This document shows positions 27,017-37,320 of a DNA stretch of 64,000 bases, one piece after another. Within the stretch, counting starts at the first letter, position 1. Every line of letters begins with the position of its first letter. The translations under genes were made by a program, and so were the position numbers. The notes under the pieces were generated by a model, which saw nothing but the letters and a program-made list of their open reading frames with translations, ran no database searches and was not told where the DNA came from. The DNA comes from Sinorhizobium fredii NGR234. Its GTDB lineage: Bacteria; Pseudomonadota; Alphaproteobacteria; Rhizobiales; Rhizobiaceae. The DNA is taken from positions 2,356,001 through 2,420,000 of the forward strand of contig NC_012586.1 of the NCBI RefSeq assembly GCF_000018545.1, given 5' to 3'.

Positions 27017-27389
27017 GGTCGATGGCTCCTCCAAATCCCCCACCGTTTGAAAGCTCCTCAGCAAATTCGAAAACGGTTTGGCTGGAAAAAAGTGTCAGAA
27101 GCGCAAATTGATGTCAATACGGTGATCTCGGCATTTTTATCGGCAAACCTAAATGCCATATAATAGCGTCTTTTCAACCATTTGCGCTGTTTACAACTCT
27201 TCTTTGAGGTTTTCTGGCCGGAATTTCACTCTGCGTGTGCCGCCAATAAATTTAAAACGATTGGGCTAATTGCGGCGCGCAAGGTAAGCTTTGTCCGTCG
27301 CCGGATGCGGCGCCCAGCGATCGGTTGTCCCGTGCGGAAAAGGCGTATATTCCTCGTTGGGGAACGGGCTAAGGGAATAGATAGGCCGC
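27017..27389. promoter_or_regulatory. thuE-thuR divergent promoter with candidate LacI-type operator
   Basis: This 373-base gene-free region carries AAAACGGTTT at 27070-27079, a near-palindrome with central CG, 54 bases before the thuE start. A similar AAAACGATTG lies at 27256-27265. LacI-family operators are typically CG-centred palindromes with A/T flanks, so these are candidate ThuR sites. AT-rich tracts at about 27060-27260 probably hold both promoters. Confidence 0.45.
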
Positions 27390-28421
27390 ATGAAGCTCAA
27401 GGAGTTCGCCCGCCAACTGGGCCTTTCGCCGACGACGGTCAGCCGCGCGCTGAGCGGCTATCCGGAGGTAAGCGAGAAAACCCGCAAACGGGTGGCCGAA
27501 GAGGCCGTCCGGCTCGGCTATCGCCCCAACATCAATGCTGTCCGTCTGGTCACCGGCCGGGCCGGGGCGATCGGCGTCGTCATGGGGCGCAGCGGGGAGT
27601 TCCAGTTCGCCGAATTCATGAGCGGCATGGCCGAGCGGCTTGACGGGGAGGACATCGACATCCTCGTCAGCCCGACGGCGGATCGCGGTTTGACCGACGA
27701 GATTCCGCTTTTCAGCCGGCTCGTCACCAGCGGCCGGGTCGATGCGGTCATCGTCCATTCGCCGGAGCCGAATGACGAGCGCATCGCCTTTCTTCGTGAA
27801 CTCGGCTTCCCCTTTCTGGTGCACGGCCGCTCCGAGACCCACGTGCCGCACGCGTGGCTCGACATCGACAACGAGGGGGCAATCCGGCGCGCCACATCCC
27901 ACCTCATCGATCTCGGCCACAAGCGCATCGCGATGATCAACGGCCGAGCCGGCCGAACCTTTTCACTGCACCGCGACAAGGGTTATCGCGACGCCCTCGA
28001 AGAGCGGGGCATACCCTTTGATCCGCGCCTCGTCGCCCACGGCCACTTCACCGACGAACTCGGCTTCCGCTTCGCCCGGTCCTTTCTCGAGCAATCGCCG
28101 CGGCCGACGGCCTTCGTGGCCGGCTCGATGATGACGGCACTTGGGATCTACCGCGCGGTGCGTTCCCGCGGGCTGGTTGTCGGGCGGGACATTTCGGTTA
28201 TCGCCCATGACGACGTCTTTCCCTATCTGACGGCCGACAACATGGTGCCGTCGCTGTCGGCGACGCGCTCCTCCATCCGCGCGGCCGGGGCACGCGCGGC
28301 GGATCTCGTGCTGCAACTGCTGGGCGGTCGCGTGGCGGAAGAAATCCACGAGCTCTGGCCCGTCGAACTCATCCTGCGCGAGTCGACTGCTCCGCCGCCG
28401 CAGGCCGAACCGCGCTCCTGA
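27390..28421 (+). CDS. thuR: LacI family regulator ThuR
   Basis: The 343-aa regulator has the N-terminal LacI helix-turn-helix at residues 1-25 (LKEFARQLGLSPTTVSRALS) and a hinge ending at YRPNINAV. The periplasmic-binding-like sensor domain includes RATSHLIDLGHKRIAMINGR. It is divergent from thuE, as in the known Sinorhizobium thu locus, and should repress thuEFGKAB until sugar is present. Confidence 0.93.
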   Translation: MKLKEFARQLGLSPTTVSRALSGYPEVSEKTRKRVAEEAVRLGYRPNINAVRLVTGRAGAIGVVMGRSGEFQFAEFMSGMAERLDGEDIDILVSPTADRGLTDEIPLFSRLVTSGRVDAVIVHSPEPNDERIAFLRELGFPFLVHGRSETHVPHAWLDIDNEGAIRRATSHLIDLGHKRIAMINGRAGRTFSLHRDKGYRDALEERGIPFDPRLVAHGHFTDELGFRFARSFLEQSPRPTAFVAGSMMTALGIYRAVRSRGLVVGRDISVIAHDDVFPYLTADNMVPSLSATRSSIRAAGARAADLVLQLLGGRVAEEIHELWPVELILRESTAPPPQAEPRS

Positions 28422-28444
28422 CCACTCGAACGGACGGAAGATCG

Positions 28445-29656
28445 ATGGAACGGACAGAAATTGCGGTCATCGGCGGCGGCCCGGCCGGCCTGATGGCCGC
28501 CGAGATCCTGTCGGAGGCCGGGCACAAGGTGACGATCTTCGAGGCGATGCCGACCGCCGCCCGCAAGTTCCTGCTGGCCGGCAAATCCGGCCTCAACATC
28601 ACCCATGCCGAGGACTACAGGAATTTCGCGACCCGCTTCGGCGGGGCCTCCGATCGGCTGCGCCAGGCGCTCGACGGCTTCACGCCGGACAAGGTGCGGG
28701 CCTGGGCGGCGGGGCTCGGTACCGAGACCTTCGTCGGCACCTCGGGCCGGGTGTTCCCGAAGGCGATGAAGGCTTCGCCGCTGCTGCGTGCCTGGCTCCG
28801 GCGGCTCGAGGCGCAGGGCGTCACGCTTCTCACCCGGCACCGCTGGATGGGCTTCACCGAAGATGGCCATCTCTTCGAGACGCCGGAGGGACGAAAAATC
28901 GTCCACTGCGACGCCGCCCTGCTGGCGCTCGGCGGCGCAAGCTGGCCGCGGCTCGGCTCCGACGCCGCCTGGGTGCCCTGGCTCAGGGAGAGAGGCGTGA
29001 CGGTCGATGGTTTCCGCCCGGCCAATTGCGGCTTCGACGTCGCCTGGAGCGAGACCTTCCGCGAGCGCTTCGCGGGCGAACCCTTGAAATCCGTCGTCGC
29101 CTCGTCCGAAGCCGGCTCCTTCCCGGGCGAATTCGTCGTCAGCCGCCACGGCATCGAAGGCAGCCTCGTCTACGCCCATGCCGCTAGCCTGCGCGACCGG
29201 ATGGAGCGGGATGGTGACGCTGCGCTTACGCTCGATCTCGCGCCGGGCCGGACTGAGGAACGCTTGAGGCGAGATCTCGCCCGGCAGGACCACAAGGCAA
29301 GCTTTTCCAATCGCCTCAGGAAGGGCGCCAGGCTCGAAGGCGTGAAGGCGGCGTTGTTGCGCGAGCTCGTGCCGGAGGCAGCCAAAATCGACCCGGAAAG
29401 GCTTGCGGCCACGATCAAGGCCCTGCCCATCCCGCTGTTGCGGCCGCGGCCGATCGCCGAGGCGATCTCCTCGGCCGGCGGCATCGGTTTTGATCAGATC
29501 GACGCAAACTACATGCTGACGGCGCTCCCCGGACTCTTCGTCGCCGGCGAGATGCTCGACTGGGAGGCGCCGACCGGCGGCTATCTGCTGACCGCCTGCT
29601 TCGCGACGGGCCGCGCCGCGGCGCGCGGCCTCGAGGCTTGGCTGGTACGGGGCTAA
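28445..29656 (+). CDS. HI0933-like FAD flavoprotein (TIGR03862 type)
   Basis: The 403-aa protein has an N-terminal FAD-binding Rossmann motif (IAVIGGGPAGLMAAEILSEA). The family stretch RKFLLAGKSGLNITH follows, and the C-terminal FAD contact is VAGEMLDWEAPTGGYLLTAC. The PP_4765 subgroup of HI0933-like NAD(P)/FAD oxidoreductases has no settled function; related proteins reduce unsaturated or steroid-like substrates. It starts 23 bases after thuR, so it may be co-transcribed, but no metabolic link to trehalose is apparent. Confidence 0.88.
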   Translation: MERTEIAVIGGGPAGLMAAEILSEAGHKVTIFEAMPTAARKFLLAGKSGLNITHAEDYRNFATRFGGASDRLRQALDGFTPDKVRAWAAGLGTETFVGTSGRVFPKAMKASPLLRAWLRRLEAQGVTLLTRHRWMGFTEDGHLFETPEGRKIVHCDAALLALGGASWPRLGSDAAWVPWLRERGVTVDGFRPANCGFDVAWSETFRERFAGEPLKSVVASSEAGSFPGEFVVSRHGIEGSLVYAHAASLRDRMERDGDAALTLDLAPGRTEERLRRDLARQDHKASFSNRLRKGARLEGVKAALLRELVPEAAKIDPERLAATIKALPIPLLRPRPIAEAISSAGGIGFDQIDANYMLTALPGLFVAGEMLDWEAPTGGYLLTACFATGRAAARGLEAWLVRG

Positions 29657-29949
29657 AGCGCGCCCCCTCTCGTCCCGCAGGAATGCGTTTACCGGAGGCA
29701 GCCCCCTCTGCCCGGCAGGGCAGAGGGGGGTATCACAATCTGCTCGGACCCGGTTCTAAGCCAAACGGACCCATGAGCTGCAAGCTCACCCCAATCTCAT
29801 TCGTGAATTCCATTCACAGGCGTTGCGACAAGAGAGCGACTTATCGGCGCCGCCCGCGGCCAGCATATTGCACTGCGAAAGACCACCCTCGTTGAACCCT
29901 CTTCAAGCCTCCGTTCGCAATCCGAACGGTGGGCGGAAACGGATTTGCC
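29657..29949. repeat. Intergenic region with a strong palindromic hairpin
   Basis: The 293 bases hold no gene. A perfect 12-base stem (CCCCCTCTGCCC at 29702-29713 and its complement at 29718-29729, loop GGCA) lies 46 bases after the flavoprotein stop. It resembles the C-rich intergenic palindromes often repeated in rhizobial genomes, and it probably also acts as a terminator. No T-run follows. Confidence 0.5.
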
Positions 29950-31131
29950 ATGCCTCTCGCCATCTTCGCCCTGACGATCGCGGCTTACGCGATCGGCACC
30001 ACGGAATTCGTCATCGTCGGCCTGCTGCCGACGGTCGCGACCGACCTGGATATCACCCTGCCGCTCGCCGGCCTGATCGTCAGCGTCTATGCGCTCGGCG
30101 TCACCTTCGGCGCCCCTGTCCTTACCGCGCTCACCGGCCGGATCGAGCGCAAGCCGCTGCTCCTCGGTCTGATGGGCCTCTTCATCACCGGCAACACGGC
30201 CGCAGCAGTGTCGCCGAGCTATGAAATGCTGCTTGTCGCCCGCGTGCTGGCGGCATTCGCCCACGGCGTGTTTTTCTCCGTCGGCTCGACGATTGCCGCC
30301 GATCTCGTGGCGGAAGATCGCCGCGCTTCGGCGATCGCCATGATGTTCATGGGGCTGACCGTGGCGATCGTCACCGGCGTGCCGATCGGCACCCATATCG
30401 GCCAGATCTTCGGTTGGCGCACCACCTTCTGGGCGGTGGCCGGGCTCGGCGTCATCGCCTTCGCCGGTATGGCGGCGCTGTTGCCGAAGACACTCCCCCG
30501 GGCCGTCCCGGCAGGCCTTCTCGACCAGCTGCGCGTGCTTTCCTCCGGCCGCCTGCTGATCGTCTTTGCCATGACCGCGCTCGGCTATGGCGGCACGTTC
30601 GTCGCCTTCACCTACCTCGCCCCGATCCTTCAGCAGATCACCGGCTTCTCCGCCGAAAGCGTCAGCCTGATCCTGGTGCTCTACGGCCTCGCCATCGCCG
30701 TCGGCAATGTCGCCGGCGGGCGGATCGCCAATACCAATCCGGTCAAGGCGCTCGCCGGCCTGTTCCTCCTCCAGGCGATGGTGCTCCTGGTCTTCTCCTT
30801 CACGGCGGCCGCCCCAATGCCGGCGCTCGTCACGCTGGCCGCGCTCGGCTTCCTCTCCTTCGCCAATGTTCCGGGGCTGCAGCTCTATGTCGTTGAGCTT
30901 GCCAAGGAGCACCGCCCCGGCGCCGTCGACGTCGCCTCGGCGCTCAATATCGCCGCCTTCAATCTCGGCATCGCACTCGGCGCCTGGCTCGGCGGGCGGG
31001 TGGTCGAATCCGGCCTCGGGCTCGGCACAACGCCCTGGGTCGGCGCTATCCTCGTCTCGCTCGCTTTGCTGCTGACGCTCTGGAGCGGCGCGCTGGACCG
31101 CCGTGCCAACGGCGCCTTGCAGGCCGCCTGA
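29950..31131 (+). CDS. MFS transporter, DHA1 (AraJ/YdhP-like) efflux family
   Basis: The protein has 393 aa and about 12 helices. The N-terminal motif YAIGTTEFVIVGLLPTVATD is typical of the AraJ/YdhP/NepI group of drug or sugar/purine exporters, with the conserved loop LTGRIERKPLLLGLMGLFI. The ATG at 29950 begins at the first helix; a GTG at 29929 in frame is an alternative. The substrate cannot be told from sequence. Confidence 0.9.
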   Translation: MPLAIFALTIAAYAIGTTEFVIVGLLPTVATDLDITLPLAGLIVSVYALGVTFGAPVLTALTGRIERKPLLLGLMGLFITGNTAAAVSPSYEMLLVARVLAAFAHGVFFSVGSTIAADLVAEDRRASAIAMMFMGLTVAIVTGVPIGTHIGQIFGWRTTFWAVAGLGVIAFAGMAALLPKTLPRAVPAGLLDQLRVLSSGRLLIVFAMTALGYGGTFVAFTYLAPILQQITGFSAESVSLILVLYGLAIAVGNVAGGRIANTNPVKALAGLFLLQAMVLLVFSFTAAAPMPALVTLAALGFLSFANVPGLQLYVVELAKEHRPGAVDVASALNIAAFNLGIALGAWLGGRVVESGLGLGTTPWVGAILVSLALLLTLWSGALDRRANGALQAA

Positions 31132-31192
31132 AGCTTCGCCGGACGGGCAGGCCCGGTGCAGGAGCGCCGGGCACCTGCGTCCCCGGCGCGGT

Positions 31193-31402
31193 TCAGTCGT
31201 CGATGCGGAAGCCGACCTTCATCACCACCTGGTAATGGGCCACCTCGCCGTTGACGATCTGCCCGCGAATCTGGTCCACCTCGAACCAGTCGAGGTTCCG
31301 CATGGTTTTCGAAGCCCGCGAAATCGCCGTTTCGATGGCTTCGTCGATCGACTTCGGAGAACTTCCGATCAGTTCGACTTTCTTATAGACGTGCCCGCTC
31401 AC
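31193..31402 (-). CDS. Dodecin, flavin-binding storage protein
   Basis: The 69-aa protein closely matches the dodecin fold: VYKKVELIGSSPKSIDEAIE and an AISRASKTMRNLDWFEVDQI segment containing the Trp that stacks on flavin. The end is VAHYQVVMKVGFRIDD. Dodecins form dodecamers that bind riboflavin or FMN. The gene is monocistronic, convergent with the MFS gene. Confidence 0.93.
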   Translation of the reverse strand: MSGHVYKKVELIGSSPKSIDEAIETAISRASKTMRNLDWFEVDQIRGQIVNGEVAHYQVVMKVGFRIDD

Positions 31403-31631
31403 CGTATCCTCCTCAAGGGGTTTTCCGATCTGGCATTATGGCATCGTGGTGCGCGTGCGGCATGCGTCGCCGCGACCTTGACGATCATGCCCCCGTTGTG
31501 CCCAGGCCGCCAGCGAAAGCTCGAAACTTATTCTCGACCGCCCCGGCAAAACGCACCGACCGGGCGAAAATGAGTTCACCGCGGCGGCGGCGCGGGCTAT
31601 AGCGGTTGCTTCCGCCTCCCTGGAGCTCGCC

Positions 31632-32864
<1,233 letters not shown>

Positions 32865-32937
32865 CAACGGCAGGCGGCGGCTTCAGAGCGGACGCTTGTT
32901 CTTCGGCTTGAATTGATCCTGTCAGGGTCAGAATTTG

Positions 32938-33732
32938 TCAGATGGTGAAGGCGGTGCGAAACGCTTCGAGCGCGACCTCGGGATCGCCGGCCGCCCACGC
33001 CTCCATGCCGATCGGGCCGGAATAGCCCATGGCATTCAGCGCCTTGGCGATGCCGTTCCAGTTGACCTCGCCGGTACCCGGCTCATAGCGGCCGGGTACG
33101 TCAGCCACCTGGATCTCGCCGATCCAGGGCAGGCACTTGCGGCAGAGTTCGATCAGGTTTCCCTCGCCGATCTGGGCATGGTAGAGATCGAGATTGAGCC
33201 GCAGCCGCGGATGATCGACGCTCGAGACCAGCGCCAGCGTGTCCTCGGCGCGGCCGAAGGGCACGCCGGGGTGATCAACCGATAGGTTGAGGTTTTCGAG
33301 CGTGAAGGTGACGCCTTCTTCTTCCGCCATCTCCACGATACGGCAGAGAGTGTCGCGCGCCTTCAGCCACATCGCGCCCGTGACGACTTCGATGGGCTGG
33401 ACAGGCTGACCTCTGTCTCCCAAGCCTGTGCCATGCAGGTTGAGCCGCTCGACGCCGAGCCGTTTTCCAACCTGCGCGGTCTCGCGCGCCGTCTTGAGGA
33501 GCTCTGCTGCACCGTCGTCGTCCGTCAGACGGCCGGTCAGATAGCCGTTCATGATCGTGAAGGTGGCGCCGGTCGCCTCCAATTTTTCGAGATCGTGCTC
33601 CGGCCAGTTCCACAAACCAACGCCGAAATCCATTTCCTTGAGGCGCGCGGCGCGCCACTCGATCGGCTTGTCGCGCCACAGCATTTCGGCGCAGGCTGCG
33701 AGTGGGAAGGGAGTAGCTTTGGATGCATTCAT
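32938..33732 (-). CDS. Hydroxypyruvate isomerase-like TIM-barrel protein
   Basis: The 264-aa protein starts at ATG 33732 with GGAG 7 bases upstream; the longer frame has no ribosome site. It is a xylose-isomerase-like barrel with metal-site stretches FTLENLNLSVDHPGVPFG, LRLNLDLYHAQIGEGNL and GEIQVADVPGRYEPGTGEVN. This matches the Hyi group of sugar isomerase/epimerases (hydroxypyruvate to tartronate semialdehyde), but substrate specificity in this group is broad. It stands alone, convergent with pepT. The 291 bases upstream show no further gene. Confidence 0.85.
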   Translation of the reverse strand: MNASKATPFPLAACAEMLWRDKPIEWRAARLKEMDFGVGLWNWPEHDLEKLEATGATFTIMNGYLTGRLTDDDGAAELLKTARETAQVGKRLGVERLNLHGTGLGDRGQPVQPIEVVTGAMWLKARDTLCRIVEMAEEEGVTFTLENLNLSVDHPGVPFGRAEDTLALVSSVDHPRLRLNLDLYHAQIGEGNLIELCRKCLPWIGEIQVADVPGRYEPGTGEVNWNGIAKALNAMGYSGPIGMEAWAAGDPEVALEAFRTAFTI

Positions 33733-34023
33733 TGGGGATCTCCATATTTGGCGTATGACGATGGGTGGTGCGGCACAAAAGCGCTGCAGCGACATCCTCG
33801 TGAACAGGTTTGATCAGATCGTTCCGGCGGGCTCAAAGACTTTTCCAGGCAGATTTCCCGAACGCGCCGACATCCGTGATTTTACAGAGCGTTCGCCATG
33901 TGATTTGTTGTCGGGAACCCTCCCAAAGCGCACTTGTATCAAAGTTCGTGTGCGCCTGCCGCCCGACCCGACATCGTGAGATGGCCTTTACCGGAGGGAA
34001 CCGAAAATGACCGGGAGCAAGTC

Positions 34024-34290
34024 ATGTGCCGAAACATAAGAACTCTGTTCAATTTCGATCCGCCGGCGACGGACCAGGAGATTCACGACGCCGCGTTGCA
34101 GTTCGTGCGCAAACTGGCTGGAACGACCAAGCCCGCGAAGCGCAACGAAGTGGCGTTCGAGCACGCCGTCAGCTCTATCGCCGCATGTGCCCGCGAGTTG
34201 CTCGATTCGCTGGAGACGTCGCATCCGCCACGCAACCGCGAGGAAGAAGCCGCAAAGGCGCGCGCCCGGATGGAGATCCGCTTCCCATGA
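34024..34290 (+). CDS. DUF2277 family protein
   Basis: The 88-aa protein begins MCRNIRTLFNFDPPATDQEI and has the family-typical FVRKLAGTTKPAKRNEVAFE followed by an alanine-rich helix. DUF2277 proteins are small, cytoplasmic, widespread in bacteria and of unknown function. The N-terminal Met-Cys-Arg-Asn start is diagnostic and fixes the start codon. Confidence 0.88.
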   Translation: MCRNIRTLFNFDPPATDQEIHDAALQFVRKLAGTTKPAKRNEVAFEHAVSSIAACARELLDSLETSHPPRNREEEAAKARARMEIRFP

Positions 34291-34454
34291 TCCCACAGGC
34301 AGTCAGGTCGTCACAAGTTCCTCGGCCTCTTGCGGTAACTGGATGGTCATCACACCAAGTTCTGTCAAGAGTTGCACCGTCAAAGGGACTCGACCTCTAG
34401 GTTTTTCTCTGATTTTATCTTCAGCTAATATTCCTGGGTGGAGGTGGACAGAGG

Positions 34455-34613
34455 ATGGTTTACGATTGGGACGGAAGGCGGACACGTCGCCTTCAGATGC
34501 TGAGGTTCCTGGGCGCCCTGGCGATACCTGCCCTCCTTTTCGGGTCGGCAATTGCGGCAGTCGAATGGACCGACACGGGCGCGCCAGACGTCAGCGCCAA
34601 CCGAAGTCGATAA
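34455..34613 (+). CDS. 52-aa small membrane protein
   Basis: The ATG at 34455 has GGAGGTGG about 8 bases upstream. The protein starts VYDWDGRRTRRLQMLRFLG, a basic cytoplasmic patch, followed by one hydrophobic helix (ALAIPALLFGSAIAAV) and a short polar tail. Basic-patch single-span small proteins of this build are common in rhizobia, but their function is unknown. Confidence 0.6.
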   Translation: MVYDWDGRRTRRLQMLRFLGALAIPALLFGSAIAAVEWTDTGAPDVSANRSR

Positions 34614-34954
34614 GGAGCCGTTGGGTCATAGCTCCGAACTGACGCAAATTTACCGGAGTTTTGAGGCCCCAAAGCCCCTGCCGCCCCAGCCATTCACCGC
34701 GATCGGCGCAAAGGCCAACCTGGCGTTCCGCGAGTGGAGCGCCGGTGGCGAGTAGGCACAGACAGGCTCGCGGCCTTTCTGCCGACAGGGCCGGAAATCT
34801 CTCGCCGATGCCGCCGATGTGATCGGGACACTGAAGATCATGCATGCCGGGAAAGACCGAAAAGCGTTTACCCTGCCTGTGGTTTTTTGAAGAGGCGTAC
34901 CGGAATCGCGGAATCAGACCTTCCTCTCTGATCAAACCGTAGATAGCGTCTCTG

Positions 34955-35038
34955 CGTAGCTTCCATCTCTGGGCTACGTCCCGCATCCACCGAAGGCAAC
35001 TGGATGCGGACTTGCCCCGCCATAGTGCGGGGCTTTTT
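34955..35038 (+). ncRNA. Candidate small RNA: three hairpins ending in a terminator
   Basis: Three adjacent stems are seen. The first is CGTAGC (34955-34960) with GCTACG (34973-34978). The second is CCGCATCC (34981-34988) with GGATGCGG (35002-35009). The third is GCCCCGC (35014-35020) with GCGGGGC (35027-35033), followed directly by TTTTT (35034-35038), a textbook intrinsic terminator. The 480 bases from 34614 to 35095 contain no convincing protein gene, so the terminator needs a transcript; a small RNA starting upstream of 34955 would explain it. The 5' end is not determined. Confidence 0.5.
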
Positions 35039-35095
35039 CGTGGCGGGCGGAGGTTGGTTCCAGATTGGGCTCAAGACGGCCAGAAGTAACCGCCT

Positions 35096-36100
35096 CTAAA
35101 CGGTAACCGCCAGCACCGCGCAGCAGTCACCCGCCTTGATCAGCCCGGGATAGTGGCGGGCCGCGAGAAGGCCGCTCATCCTGGCTCTGACCTCGAATGG
35201 TTTCGCGCCTGTACGACCGACAGGCAGGATTCGCGCGATCACCGCGTCTTGTTCGACCGTGTCGCCGAGGTCGAAGAGGAACTCGACCAGCCCTCCATCC
35301 TCCGCGAAAGCGAAGCAGTCGTCGCTCGGCATGTCCAACCACCTAGTCGGTTGCGCGTCGATTTCGCCCGCGATGATGCCTGCGTGCCTCAGGACATTCG
35401 CCACCCCGCGCTTGGCGATTGCCGCGGTCAGCGCCGTCGCCGATCCGCCACCGCCAAGCTCGGTGGTGATGAAGATCTTGCCCATGTCCTCGGCCGCCGT
35501 GTCGTACATTCCGACCGCGTCGATCTCCAGCATCTTCATCGAATAGGGCGCTCCAAAGGCCCGGACGAATTCGAAGGCTTTTGCCTCCTGCGCCTTGTCG
35601 GGAAGGATGTGGGCGGCGCAGAACGGCAGGAAATCGAGTGTCCTTCCGCCGGAATGGAAGTCGAGCACGATGTCGGCCAGCGGCAGAAGGATACGCTGGA
35701 AATAGTCGGCGATCTTCTCGGTCACCGTTCCGTCCGGCTTACCCGGGAAGCTGCGGTTCATATTGCCTTTGTCGATCGGCGACGTCCGCGTGCCTGCGAG
35801 GAAGGCCGGATAATTCATCGCCGGCACGATGATCACCCGGCCGCGAACCTCGGCAGGATCGAGCTTCAGCGCCAGGTCGAAAAGCGCGATCGGCCCCTCG
35901 TATTCGTCGCCATGGTTGCCGCCCGTCAGGAGGGCCGTCGGGCCCTCCCCGTTCTTGATCACCGTGATCGGAATCATCACCGAGCCCCAGGCCGAATCGT
36001 CGCGGCTATAGGGCAGGCGCAGAAAGCCGTGCTGGACACCATCGGCTTCGAAATCGACGGTGGCGCTGATCGGCGACGGCCGCAGATGCTGCTCCCTCAT
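35096..36100 (-). CDS. eutE: N-acetyl-diaminobutyrate deacetylase EutE (DoeB)
   Basis: The 334-aa protein of the succinylglutamate desuccinylase/aspartoacylase zinc family has the motif LLTGGNHGDEYEGPIALFDL (His and Glu ligands), FLAGTRTSPIDKGNMNRSFP, and DIVLDFHSGGRTLDFLPFCA. DoeB-type enzymes deacetylate N-alpha-acetyl-L-2,4-diaminobutyrate formed from ectoine. It is the last gene of the eutABCDE series, 4 bases after eutD. Confidence 0.93.
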   Translation of the reverse strand: MREQHLRPSPISATVDFEADGVQHGFLRLPYSRDDSAWGSVMIPITVIKNGEGPTALLTGGNHGDEYEGPIALFDLALKLDPAEVRGRVIIVPAMNYPAFLAGTRTSPIDKGNMNRSFPGKPDGTVTEKIADYFQRILLPLADIVLDFHSGGRTLDFLPFCAAHILPDKAQEAKAFEFVRAFGAPYSMKMLEIDAVGMYDTAAEDMGKIFITTELGGGGSATALTAAIAKRGVANVLRHAGIIAGEIDAQPTRWLDMPSDDCFAFAEDGGLVEFLFDLGDTVEQDAVIARILPVGRTGAKPFEVRARMSGLLAARHYPGLIKAGDCCAVLAVTV

Positions 36101-36104
36101 CGCC

Positions 36105-37286
36105 TCAGTCCTTGACCATCAGCTTGCGCGGCACCGAGGCCAGGCACTCGACGCCGGTTTCGGTGATCAGAATGCTCTCGGTCGTCTCGAAGCCCATGTC
36201 CTCGAGCCACAGCCCTGTCATGAAATGGAAGGTCATACCGGGCTTCAGTTCAGTCCTGTCGCCCGGGCGCAGGCTCATGGTGCGCTCGCCCCAGTCCGGC
36301 GGATAGGAAAGACCGATCGGATAGCCGGTGCGGTTGTCCTTGACGATGCCGTATTTCTTCAGGACGGCGAAGAAGGCATTGGCGATGTCCTCGCAGGTAT
36401 TGCCGGGCTTGGCGACCGCCAGACCGGCCTCCATGCCCTCGAGCGTCGCCTTTTCGGCATCGAGGAAGGCCTGCGTCGGCTTGCCCAGGAACACCGTACG
36501 CGACAGCGGCAGGTGATAGCGGTTGTAGCAGCCGGCGATCTCGAAGAAGGTGCCCTCGCCCTTCTTCATCGGCCGGTCGTCCCAGGTGAGATGCGGCGCG
36601 GACGCCTCGACGCCCGAAGGCAGCAGCGGCACGATTGCCGGATAGTCGCCGCCGATGCCGTCGACGCCGCGCGTGCCGGCATCGTAGATCTCGGCGACCA
36701 GGTCGCATTTGCGCATGCCGACCTCGATCTTGTCGAAGATGCGCTTATGCATGGCTTCGACGATGCGGGCGGCATTGCGCATATACTTGATTTCCGTCTC
36801 GCTCTTGACGGCGCGCTGCCAGTTGACGAGCGCGGTCGCGTCGACGAAGCGCGCATTCGGCAGATGCTTCTGCAGCGAGGCGAAGGCTGCCGCCGAGAAC
36901 CAGTAGTTATCCATCTCGACGCCGATCCGCAGCGACCCCCAGCCGCGGTCGGAGAGGATGCCCGAAAGGTAGTCCATCGGGTGACGCTCGGTCGACTGCA
37001 CGTAGTGATCGGGATAGCCGATGATGTTCTCGTGGCCGAGATAGGCGGTCAGCTTGGCGCCATTGGCATCCTGGCCCCGACCGAACCAGATCGGCTCGCC
37101 CGACGGCGGCACGATCACCGCCTGATGCACATAGAAGGACCAGCCGTCATAGCCGGTGAGCCAGGCCATGTTGGATGGATCGCTGACGATCAGCAGCTCG
37201 ACGCCCTTCGCCTCCATCGCCTGACGCGTCTTCCTGAGCCGGGCTTCATATTCCCCAAGGGAGAATTTGAGGTTGGGTTGGGTCAT
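36105..37286 (-). CDS. eutD: Ectoine hydrolase EutD (DoeA), M24-like
   Basis: The 393-aa protein starts at MTQPNLKFSLGEYEARL (ATG 37286). It has a creatinase-type N-terminal domain and an M24 pita-bread C-terminal domain (GGDYPAIVPLLPSGVEASAP; GTFFEIAGCYNRYHLPLSRT; GMTFHFMTGLWLEDMGFETT). DoeA/EutD opens the ectoine ring to give N-acetyl-diaminobutyrate. It is next to eutE, with which it acts in sequence. Confidence 0.95.
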   Translation of the reverse strand: MTQPNLKFSLGEYEARLRKTRQAMEAKGVELLIVSDPSNMAWLTGYDGWSFYVHQAVIVPPSGEPIWFGRGQDANGAKLTAYLGHENIIGYPDHYVQSTERHPMDYLSGILSDRGWGSLRIGVEMDNYWFSAAAFASLQKHLPNARFVDATALVNWQRAVKSETEIKYMRNAARIVEAMHKRIFDKIEVGMRKCDLVAEIYDAGTRGVDGIGGDYPAIVPLLPSGVEASAPHLTWDDRPMKKGEGTFFEIAGCYNRYHLPLSRTVFLGKPTQAFLDAEKATLEGMEAGLAVAKPGNTCEDIANAFFAVLKKYGIVKDNRTGYPIGLSYPPDWGERTMSLRPGDRTELKPGMTFHFMTGLWLEDMGFETTESILITETGVECLASVPRKLMVKD

Positions 37287-37320
37287 GGTTTCTTCCCTCG
37301 TTTTTCCGGCCGTGCCGGTC

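Noticed and set aside
32909..32938. Short inverted repeat GATCCTG/CAGGGTC between pepT and the isomerase gene
   Set aside because: One mismatch and a one-base loop; it cannot fold as a hairpin and is too weak to call an operator.
34303..34551. 82-aa minus-strand frame
   Set aside because: No ribosome site, no recognisable domain, and it overlaps the better-supported 52-aa gene.
34591..34986. 131-aa minus-strand frame with a DVAQRWKLRRDAIYGLIREEG start
   Set aside because: It looks slightly like a DNA-binding start, but there is no ribosome site, the rest is low-quality sequence, and it overlaps the candidate small RNA.
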